A stretch of 19,453 bases of DNA from Kiritimatiellia bacterium (lineage in GTDB: Bacteria; Verrucomicrobiota; Kiritimatiellia; RFP12; UBA1067). Each line of letters begins with the position of its first letter. Position 1 is the stretch's first letter. The stretch spans positions 1 through 19,453 of the forward strand of contig JAFUDL010000546.1 in NCBI GenBank assembly GCA_017459225.1, given 5' to 3'. The notes under the pieces were generated by a model. That model saw nothing but the letters and a program-made list of their open reading frames with translations, was not told the origin of the DNA and did not search any database. Of this stretch, positions 13,810 to 19,453 are shown piece after piece. Both the position numbers and the translations under genes were made by a program.

Positions 13810-16341
13810 TCAGATTCTACGTTCCAGCACGCCGTCGACGCGATCCATGAACTTGTCCTTTCTACGACGTGCGGCATTCATTCCCCCCGTGACACAACGC
13901 ATGAACCAATCGCGGTCAAGAGCCTTCGCGAGCGCGGCGTCAAACTGCGCCTGCCAGTCGTCCGCGGCAAGATCCGTTGAGCACGCCTCCACTCCGTACT
14001 GCTGCAGCGCGCCGCCATTTTTGTGAACGTAGTAGGGCGAATATGCCAGGCTCACTACAGGCGTCGCCTCGCCGACCGCGAAAATGATCGGATGATGCTT
14101 CATCGTCACGAGCAGCTCCGCATCCGCTATGACCCGGCGGATCTCACGGAATCTGCCCACCGACGGAAATGCCTCGACGGAATCTTCGGGGTAGAGGCCC
14201 CGATAGACGTCAAGGCTCTTCAGGTCGCCCTTGTGCATCGCGAGAAATACGCACCTCTCCACGCCCGTGGCGCGCCGCGACTTCGCGATGGCGTCGTGCA
14301 CCTTCGCAAGCACGGCCTCGCGCGTTGCCTTGTCCCTCATTCCCCAGAAATGGAAGTTGACCGCGATGTAACGTCCCTCGATCTGTCGCTCCGCCGCCTT
14401 TTCGCAGAAGAGCGCATCGTCATGCGTGGGCATCACCTGATCGCCGCCGATTCCGATTTCCGCAAGAGCCTTCGCCGAGTCCTCGTTGTCGCGAAGACCA
14501 ATCACCGCCACGTCCCTGAAACCCCGGCGCGCGAACCTGCGCTCGATGGCGCCGTTCCACACGCCGATGGTCTGCCCGCTCATCGCCACCGGCACGCCGA
14601 ACGCCTTTGCAAGACGGCACAGGAGAATCCCCTCCCAGAGACGCGACTTCGTCGCCCCAGTCAGATACCCGCCGCCGCTGAAGTAGAGAAGCCTCGCCTG
14701 CGAAAGCTGCTGCAGAAACGCCGCCCTGCGCGCATTTATGAACCACACAGGCAGGCCGTGCTTCACGAACCAGACGTTCATTCGAACAAGCATGGAAACC
14801 CACAGAAACCCCAGTTCCCTCACAAAGGAGTTCAAGGCATACCAGTCGAACCGACGACTTTGGTTGTAGATCAAGACGCGCGAGGCGTAGTCATGCGCAA
14901 AGCGCGGATGCTCCGCGAATGAGTAGTCGGGATTCGGCGTGAGGTCGCGTATCTGGAAGTCAGGATACCGCTCCGAAAGAAGACGCAGCGTCTCGGCGCA
15001 CTGCGCCTCGTCGCCTGCATTGCCGTTGCCATGCCCGCCAACGACGAGAATCGTCTTGGTCCCCATCCCCGCGCGCTTCTTCTTCGCAGCCTTGCCCTCT
15101 CGCCTGAGAATCGAAAGGACCTTCAGACCCGCGCGCGTCGCAAATGTGCCGAAATGCGCGTAAGCGAAGCGCGAGAACCACGCAGTCAGCGTCTTGCCGA
15201 GATGCCCGTTTCCCACATTGCACGGCGACAGCACGCTCCTTGTCAGCTTGTCCTTTGCCGCATCAAGCTTGTACTCGAGCTGGGGCGGCTGCATCTGCGC
15301 GACTTCCGCTTCGTCGAGATTTTCGCACGAGAAACCGCATGCTCGGAACATCTCGAGCAGTGCCGCGTTGCGCACAACGGCAACCGACTTTCCCAGCGGA
15401 TCGGAGATCCATTCACGCCGTCCCCATGCGTCCTTCACGCTGACATCAGCCTCCACGCACCAGAAGTCCGGACACTTGCAGCAGGCTGGAACGGCAAACG
15501 CGTAGGAGCGCCAGAGACGCGTCCAGCCGTTCTTGTAGCGGTTGGCAAGGTGGAGGTTCGTACCGTCTTCCAGCAGATAGCGCGAATTGAAGTTGCCGGC
15601 ATCGGGGATGCCGGTCTTGTCGCGAAAATCGACCGTGTAGCCGACGTCTTTCGCGATGTGCTTGCGGTCGGCAAAATAGTCCGCAAACTGCGGCGTAACA
15701 TTGTGGGAACAGACGAGGGCGCACGTGTAGAGCCGCATCTTCGCGTATCGCTGATGTTCGGCGAATAGCATCTTCACGCCACGTATGACGCATGGCGTGC
15801 CGGTCATGAAGCAGCGGTCGCCCTCTTTGAGCGAAAGGAGGACGTCCGAGAAGTCAATCGGCTCGTAGACGCTGCCGCGCCTTGCGTTCACCTCGTCAGC
15901 GGTGCGGGACACAACGGCCGCGCCATGCGGCGCACCGCGCCCGGAAAAGACGCGCTTCGCGTGGATGACTGCGTCGATTTTGTGTTCATTCAGCAGATTG
16001 AGCGCGAGCGCGGTCGCAACGCCGCCAGATGCGCTCTTCCTGCGGCCGACGGCATCGGATGCGTCCCAGGCGAGGAAGCAATGCGCCTCGACGTTCGGCT
16101 CGGCAATCGGCTGGCGTCCGCGCGAAGCCGCCGCATGTTCCGCCAGCGCGGCAATCTTGCCGGGCGCGTTTGGACAGAACTTCGCGCACATTCCGCATTT
16201 CGTGCACTTCGACTTGTCGATCTTCGGCCGCGCCATCAGGTCGCTTCCGGCACTCATGGCGATCGCGCCGCACGGGCACGCCGCGCGGCATATGCCGCAG
16301 CCGATGCAAAGCCCAGCCTTTAGCGTCTCCGAGCAAGTCAT
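13810..16341 (-). CDS. Ferredoxin/FrhB-like domain fused to polysaccharide pyruvyl transferase
   Basis: This 843-residue two-part protein has two 4Fe-4S motifs at the N-terminus (C12-x2-C15-x2-C18-x3-C22 and C46-x2-C49-x2-C52-x3-C56). An FrhB-like coenzyme F420 hydrogenase/dehydrogenase beta-subunit region follows (about 85-400), with SASGGVATALA, FMTGTPCVIRG and a Cys-rich ACCKCPDFWC segment. A basic linker (413-425) leads to MGTKTILVVGGHGNGNAGDE (426-445), which opens a CsaB-type pyruvyl transferase domain. That domain contains FSGGGYLTG (554-562), MSGQTIG (587-593) and VTMKHHPIIFA (745-755). The C-terminal half is expected to add a pyruvate ketal from phosphoenolpyruvate. The role of the iron-sulfur half is unknown. 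AGGAGG precedes the ATG, which overlaps the wzx stop by ATGA. The two halves are usually separate genes in polysaccharide loci. Confidence 0.9.
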   Translation of the reverse strand: MTCSETLKAGLCIGCGICRAACPCGAIAMSAGSDLMARPKIDKSKCTKCGMCAKFCPNAPGKIAALAEHAAASRGRQPIAEPNVEAHCFLAWDASDAVGRRKSASGGVATALALNLLNEHKIDAVIHAKRVFSGRGAPHGAAVVSRTADEVNARRGSVYEPIDFSDVLLSLKEGDRCFMTGTPCVIRGVKMLFAEHQRYAKMRLYTCALVCSHNVTPQFADYFADRKHIAKDVGYTVDFRDKTGIPDAGNFNSRYLLEDGTNLHLANRYKNGWTRLWRSYAFAVPACCKCPDFWCVEADVSVKDAWGRREWISDPLGKSVAVVRNAALLEMFRACGFSCENLDEAEVAQMQPPQLEYKLDAAKDKLTRSVLSPCNVGNGHLGKTLTAWFSRFAYAHFGTFATRAGLKVLSILRREGKAAKKKRAGMGTKTILVVGGHGNGNAGDEAQCAETLRLLSERYPDFQIRDLTPNPDYSFAEHPRFAHDYASRVLIYNQSRRFDWYALNSFVRELGFLWVSMLVRMNVWFVKHGLPVWFINARRAAFLQQLSQARLLYFSGGGYLTGATKSRLWEGILLCRLAKAFGVPVAMSGQTIGVWNGAIERRFARRGFRDVAVIGLRDNEDSAKALAEIGIGGDQVMPTHDDALFCEKAAERQIEGRYIAVNFHFWGMRDKATREAVLAKVHDAIAKSRRATGVERCVFLAMHKGDLKSLDVYRGLYPEDSVEAFPSVGRFREIRRVIADAELLVTMKHHPIIFAVGEATPVVSLAYSPYYVHKNGGALQQYGVEACSTDLAADDWQAQFDAALAKALDRDWFMRCVTGGMNAARRRKDKFMDRVDGVLERRI

Positions 16342-17837
16342 TTCGAGAACCTCCTCTCGACGGCGGCGAACAATCGGGCGCTCATGGGAATCTTCTTCTC
16401 AAATGTGGGCCGCACCGCCTTGGCGATGTCGGCGAACGCCGACATGCGAAAGACGTACGCGATCGCGAGATACGCCGCCGCAGCAGCAGGAAGCGCGGCC
16501 ACGATGCGCCAGAACGAGAGTGGGGCAATGGCCATTCCGGCGGCGAATGCGGCAGCTGCTGCTCCGGCGGCAGCAAGCGCCGCCGGCAGCACGTCGGCAA
16601 GCTGCATCCATATCGAGTATCCGAGTATGCGCCAGTTTGGATACGAGTTGATGAAGATGCGCCCGATTCCAACCGCATAGGCGCTTGAAGCGACAAAGGC
16701 ATACACTCCGTATCGCCACGAGAGGGCCATCGCCGTGATTCCCACAAGACGGTTGATGATCACGAGCGCGAGGAATGTGCCGCTCTCCCCGCGCGCAACG
16801 ATCGCCCTCACGTTCACGCTGCTGAAAGGCTTGACCGCATATGTGAAACAGGCTATCCGCAGATACGGCGCCGCAGGCAGCCATTTCTCGCCGAAGAGAA
16901 TCGACACGGCGGGGGCCGCCACGACCGCGAGAACGGCCATGAGCGGGAACACCAGAAATGTGGACGATCGGATCATTCTGCGCATCGCGCCGCGCAGACG
17001 CTCCGGATCGCCCTGCATCTTCGCAAGCGCGGGAAAGGACACGCGGCCAATCGTCTGATCAATCGAGTTCATCAGTATCCCCGCCACATGGTTGCCCTTG
17101 TTCACAAAGGAAAGGTCTGCCTTTGTGAAGCATTTGCCAACGACTGCTGCGTATAGATTGCCGTAGAGCTTGCTTATGACGCCGCCGAGCGTCATCTTCC
17201 AGCCGAAGGAGAACAGTGACCTTGCCGACGCCCACGAGAACGTCATTGTGGGCCGCCATCTGATCACCAGCTGCCGCGCCAACATCCCCGCAAGCCCTCC
17301 CGCAACCTGCGACCACACAAGCGCCCACGGACCAAATCCCGCATACGCCATCGAAACGCCCGTCGCGTACATCACGCACACCCTCACCCAGCTTATCCTG
17401 AAGCTCAGCTTGAAGAGCATCTTGCGCGCCAACTCCGCATTCTGAACGCCGTTGATCGAAAAGAAAACAATCGTCACCGCTAGCACTCGCAGCATCGTCG
17501 TGAGTTCGGGCAGCTTGTAGAACCTCGCAATGAACGGTGCGGAGAAGAATAGCCCCGTGTACAGAACCACCGCCGTCGTGACGCTGATGTAGAAGACGGT
17601 GTTGAAATCCGTCTGCGTGGCGTTCTTCTTCTGGATCAGCGCATTGCCGAAGCCGGCGTCTATGAGGATGTTGGATACGGCGATGAAAACCGAGAGGAGC
17701 GCCACGGTGCCGTAGTCGTCAGGCGTGAGGAGGCGAGCGAGGACGAGCGTGACGACAAAGTGCGCCGCCTGGATGCCGAACTTCTCAAGCAGCACCCAGA
17801 AGACTCCCTTAGCGACTTTGTCTGTCAGCTTGCCCAT
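16338..17837 (-). CDS. Wzx-type polysaccharide flippase (MOP superfamily, WzxC-like)
   Basis: This 499-residue multi-pass membrane protein has the N-terminus typical of WzxC/SpsK-like flippases: GVFWVLLEKFGIQ (12-24), LARLLTPDDYGTVALLSVFI (33-52) and DAGFGNALIQKK (61-72). Repeated hydrophobic helices run to an Ala-rich pair near 415-465. Flippases of this class carry undecaprenyl-linked oligosaccharides across the inner membrane. It is the first polysaccharide gene of the run and overlaps the pyruvyl transferase gene by ATGA. The ATG at 17837 has only a weak ribosome binding site. The vapC-like stop is 12 bp upstream, and no promoter is visible in that gap, so readthrough from the toxin-antitoxin promoter or one inside vapC is implied. 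Confidence 0.92.
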   Translation of the reverse strand: MGKLTDKVAKGVFWVLLEKFGIQAAHFVVTLVLARLLTPDDYGTVALLSVFIAVSNILIDAGFGNALIQKKNATQTDFNTVFYISVTTAVVLYTGLFFSAPFIARFYKLPELTTMLRVLAVTIVFFSINGVQNAELARKMLFKLSFRISWVRVCVMYATGVSMAYAGFGPWALVWSQVAGGLAGMLARQLVIRWRPTMTFSWASARSLFSFGWKMTLGGVISKLYGNLYAAVVGKCFTKADLSFVNKGNHVAGILMNSIDQTIGRVSFPALAKMQGDPERLRGAMRRMIRSSTFLVFPLMAVLAVVAAPAVSILFGEKWLPAAPYLRIACFTYAVKPFSSVNVRAIVARGESGTFLALVIINRLVGITAMALSWRYGVYAFVASSAYAVGIGRIFINSYPNWRILGYSIWMQLADVLPAALAAAGAAAAAFAAGMAIAPLSFWRIVAALPAAAAAYLAIAYVFRMSAFADIAKAVRPTFEKKIPMSARLFAAVERRFSK

Positions 17838-17849
17838 TGTTCACGCGTC

Positions 17850-18242
17850 TCAGAGTACAATCACCGTCAGCATGGGGACGAGCCGAAAATGCTCGTCCGT
17901 CGTCGCTATGTCCGCTCCATGTTCAAGCGCGCTCGCCGCTATCCACATGTCGTTCTGTGGAATCGGCGTGCCCTGCTTGCGCAACGCCTGGTAGACCTTC
18001 GCATAGAGCTCCGCCGTTCGGTCGGTGATAGGAACTGTGCGTACGGATGGAGTGGCTAGATAGTCCTCAAGCGCCTTCCGATTACGTTCACCGGCCTTCG
18101 TGGCAAAAAGCCCCGCACGGTATTCGCCAAGAACAGTTGCCGGCAAAATCACTTCGTCGTAGTTCCTGACATCCGTGATGAACCTAGAAGCGTCATATAG
18201 AAAGGGGATGAGTACGTTTGTATCAAGAACAAGAGCGCTCAC
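17850..18242 (-). CDS. PIN-domain toxin, VapC-like
   Basis: This 130-residue PIN-domain protein carries the full acidic set: D7 in VLDTNVLIP, E40 in TVLGEYRAG, D98 in QNDMWIAASAL and D116 in ATTDEHF. VapC toxins are Mg-dependent ribonucleases that typically cut tRNA or rRNA when released from the antitoxin. I chose GTG at 18242 because it forms a GTGA overlap with the antitoxin stop and GAGGAG lies 8 bp upstream. The in-frame GTG at 18248 has only a 2-bp spacing. The active site is intact, so the toxin is likely functional. Its stop is 12 bp before wzx. Confidence 0.85.
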   Translation of the reverse strand: MSALVLDTNVLIPFLYDASRFITDVRNYDEVILPATVLGEYRAGLFATKAGERNRKALEDYLATPSVRTVPITDRTAELYAKVYQALRKQGTPIPQNDMWIAASALEHGADIATTDEHFRLVPMLTVIVL

Positions 18243-18490
18243 TTCCACATCTCCTCGTCAATGACCTCAAAATCCTTCTGTACAGACATCAGCTCTCTGT
18301 ATCCCTCGTCGGACAATCTTGTCTTTATCTGGAGAAAATCCGGCAACGGCTTCTTCTTGCGCTTGAAGACACCAAGCGCAGTCCCCATCGTGGTCTGGAT
18401 GAACTTGCTGATGCTCAGCCCGGCCTCCTCCGCGCCCTTGCGGATTGCCGCGGCAAGCTCATCGTCCGCATGAATTGTCATTGTCGTCAT
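18239..18490 (-). CDS. Ribbon-helix-helix antitoxin, VapB-like
   Basis: This is an 83-residue protein. The N-terminal part MTIHADDELAAAIRKGAEEA, then GLSISKFIQTTM, has the strand-helix-helix pattern of ribbon-helix-helix DNA-binding antitoxins. The charged C-terminal part (about 45-83), with KRKKKPLP and ending FEVIDEEMWK, is a plausible toxin-neutralising tail. It overlaps the PIN-domain gene by GTGA, the usual antitoxin-first order. It has a near-consensus promoter and an inverted repeat immediately upstream, which fits autorepression. The ATG at 18490 is used; an in-frame ATG at 18481 is also possible. Exact subfamily is not resolved. Confidence 0.8.
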   Translation of the reverse strand: MTTMTIHADDELAAAIRKGAEEAGLSISKFIQTTMGTALGVFKRKKKPLPDFLQIKTRLSDEGYRELMSVQKDFEVIDEEMWK

Positions 18491-18523
18491 AGTGAATCAC
18501 TTTTCTGGTTCGTTATGATTCAC
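18491..18523. promoter_or_regulatory. Inverted-repeat operator of the toxin-antitoxin module
   Basis: GTGAATCA (18492-18499) and TGATTCAC (18516-18523) are perfect 8-bp inverted arms separated by 16 bp. Each arm also contains a local dyad: AGTGAATCACT (18491-18501) and TGATTCA (18516-18522). One arm covers the expected transcription start and the other the ribosome binding site of the antitoxin. This is an ideal place for a dimeric ribbon-helix-helix repressor. The regulator is inferred from position. Confidence 0.65.
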
Positions 18524-18553
18524 ATTATACATCAGAATGATGCTGGATGTCAA
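18524..18553 (-). promoter_or_regulatory. Consensus sigma70-like promoter of vapBC
   Basis: TTGACA (18548-18553) and TATAAT (18524-18529) are both perfect matches on the minus strand, with an 18-bp spacer. The -35 overlaps the last codons of the kinase gene upstream. The leader to the antitoxin ATG is about 27 nt. It is the strongest promoter seen in the window and may also feed the wzx gene downstream. Confidence 0.8.
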
Positions 18554-19377
18554 TGCGCCAGACGTTCCACGAGCATCGGGATTGCCTTCTCGAAGGCGAC
18601 GCCGTACCAGTGCGAGTCGTCGGTGGCCTCGATCGAGGCGCACACCACGTCGGCCGCAAGCGCCGATGCGTTGAGCGCGGAGAGCCCGCGCATCACGGCG
18701 CCGGCGAAGACGCTGGCGAACACGTCGCCCGTGCCGTGCGACGTGCGCGCGAGGCGGGGATTGAAGTCGTACTTCACGCTCTTGCCGTCCGAGACCGCAG
18801 TGCCCAGAAGCCCTGGATCGAACGAGACGCCCGTGAGCACCACCTGGCGGGCGCCAAGCGAATGGAGTCCCGCAGCGAGACGCTCGATGAACGCTTCGTC
18901 GTATCCTTCGAGAACCGGCTTCTCGCCCAGAAGGAACGCCGCCTCCGTTAGGTTGGGCAGTATGTAGTCAGCGCCTGCGCAGAGGCGCGCCATCTCGCGC
19001 GGAAAATCGTCCGCAAAGCCGGGATAGAGCTTGCCGTTGTCGGCCATCACGGGATCCACCACGCGCACCGCTCCAGGCGCCGCGCGATGCTCCATTATGC
19101 TGAGGATTGGATCGATCTGCGCAGGGCACACGTAGCCCGTGTAGAATGCGTCGAAGAAAAGCTTCTGCCGCTCCCACTCGGCCTCGATCTTCGGCATCTC
19201 GGGCGTGAGATCGCAGAAGGTCCATCCGGTGAATCCGCCCGTGTGGTTCGAGAGAACGGCGCTCGGCAGCACCGCGCATTCAACACCGCACGCGGAGATC
19301 ACTGGCAGGGCCACAGTGGCCGAGCACTGTCCCACGCACGAGACGTCCTGTATCGTTAGCAGTCTTTTGCAGTTCAT
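18550..19377 (-). CDS. Pyridoxal/pyridoxamine kinase (PdxY-like)
   Basis: This 275-residue ribokinase-fold enzyme phosphorylates B6 vitamers to feed pyridoxal 5'-phosphate salvage. Recognisable parts are IQDVSCVGQCSATVALPVIS (9-28), LPSAVLSNHTGGF (37-49), VVDPVMADNGKLY (106-118), DYILPNLTEAAFLLG (137-151) and SHGTGDVFASVFAG (213-226), which contains the GTGD anion hole and catalytic Asp (D218). Length is normal for the family. The start is supported by alignment of the N-terminus with relatives (M-x2-KR-x5-DVSCVG). No Shine-Dalgarno is visible: only about 10 bp separate the ATG from a 7-bp tandem repeat. The gene appears unrelated to the surface-polymer cluster. Confidence 0.9.
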   Translation of the reverse strand: MNCKRLLTIQDVSCVGQCSATVALPVISACGVECAVLPSAVLSNHTGGFTGWTFCDLTPEMPKIEAEWERQKLFFDAFYTGYVCPAQIDPILSIMEHRAAPGAVRVVDPVMADNGKLYPGFADDFPREMARLCAGADYILPNLTEAAFLLGEKPVLEGYDEAFIERLAAGLHSLGARQVVLTGVSFDPGLLGTAVSDGKSVKYDFNPRLARTSHGTGDVFASVFAGAVMRGLSALNASALAADVVCASIEATDDSHWYGVAFEKAIPMLVERLAH

Positions 19378-19387
19378 TTGTTTTCGA

Positions 19388-19453
19388 GTTTCGGGTTTCG
19401 AAGTTTCTAGTTTCTGGTTTCTGGTTTCTGGTTTCTGGTTTCGGGTTTCGAGG
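19388..19453 (+). repeat. 7-bp tandem repeat upstream of the pyridoxal kinase, running off the window
   Basis: About nine consecutive heptads of GTTTCNN are seen. Four are perfect GTTTCTG units (19410-19437), with GTTTCGG, GTTTCTA and GTTTCGA variants around them and one 8-bp unit (19395-19402). The repeat occupies the whole upstream region visible, and its end is outside the window. No promoter is seen within it. Confidence 0.9.

Noticed and set aside
12971..14026. Plus-strand frame of 351 codons opposite the KpsC-like gene and the pyruvyl transferase end
   Set aside because: It spans the junction of two well-supported minus-strand genes and has no motif.
19388..19453. CRISPR array
   Set aside because: Units are 7 bp with no spacers, so this is a simple tandem repeat.

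Overview
The window is GC-rich (estimated by eye) and very tightly packed. Nearly every gene lies on the minus strand. It is bacterial: there is a tRNA-Thr with an encoded CCA, ribosomal protein S20, AGGAGG-type ribosome binding sites, sigma70-like promoters and a type II toxin-antitoxin pair. A KpsC-like capsule transferase, a Wzx flippase and an AlgI-type O-acetylase suggest a Gram-negative-type envelope. The polyferredoxin/FrhB module suggests an anaerobe. The charged insertion in phosphoglycerate kinase, the large envelope cluster and the 7-bp tandem repeats would fit the Verrucomicrobiota/Kiritimatiellota/Lentisphaerota or Bacteroidota side, but this placement is a low-confidence guess.

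Layout from left to right. (1) Positions 1-1369 hold housekeeping genes on the minus strand: rpsT, then pgk, which is cut by the window edge, with a good promoter upstream of rpsT. (2) Positions 1479-1647 hold a plus-strand tRNA-Thr(CGU) unit with its own promoter and a strong intrinsic terminator. (3) Positions 1653-7486 hold a minus-strand operon of six genes: Stealth B, a TagF-like glycerophosphotransferase, Stealth A, an IspD/TarI-family cytidylyltransferase, an extended SDR, and LicD. Five successive genes overlap by 4 bp and the last two abut. An extended -10 promoter candidate lies at 7575-7583. (4) Positions 7598-17837 hold a second minus-strand run: wzx flippase, a fused FrhB-like/polysaccharide pyruvyl transferase, a KpsC-like transferase, a GT4, a GT2, a DHHW (AlgJ/AlgX-like) protein and an AlgI-type MBOAT O-acetylase. 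(5) Positions 17850-18553 hold a VapBC-like toxin-antitoxin module with a near-consensus promoter and an inverted-repeat operator. Its toxin ends 12 bp before wzx. (6) Positions 18550-19377 hold a pyridoxal/pyridoxamine kinase preceded by a 7-bp tandem repeat that runs off the window.

Taken together, regions 3 and 4 look like one cell-surface polysaccharide locus. Two glycosyltransferases and a KpsC-like enzyme would build the glycan. A fused pyruvyl transferase and an AlgI/AlgJ-like pair would add pyruvate and acetyl groups. Wzx would flip a lipid-linked unit. Four separate phosphotransferase genes (two Stealth, one TagF-like, one LicD) plus a CTP-dependent activating enzyme would add phosphodiester-linked groups. 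No Wzy polymerase, initiating transferase, Wza/Wzc, or CDP-glycerol synthase is seen, so the locus is either incomplete here or served from elsewhere.

The most unusual items are the cluster of phosphodiester-forming enzymes, whose families include those of human ISPD, FKTN/FKRP and GNPTAB; the ferredoxin/FrhB-pyruvyl transferase fusion; and a palindrome plus heptad repeat embedded in frame inside the algI-like gene.
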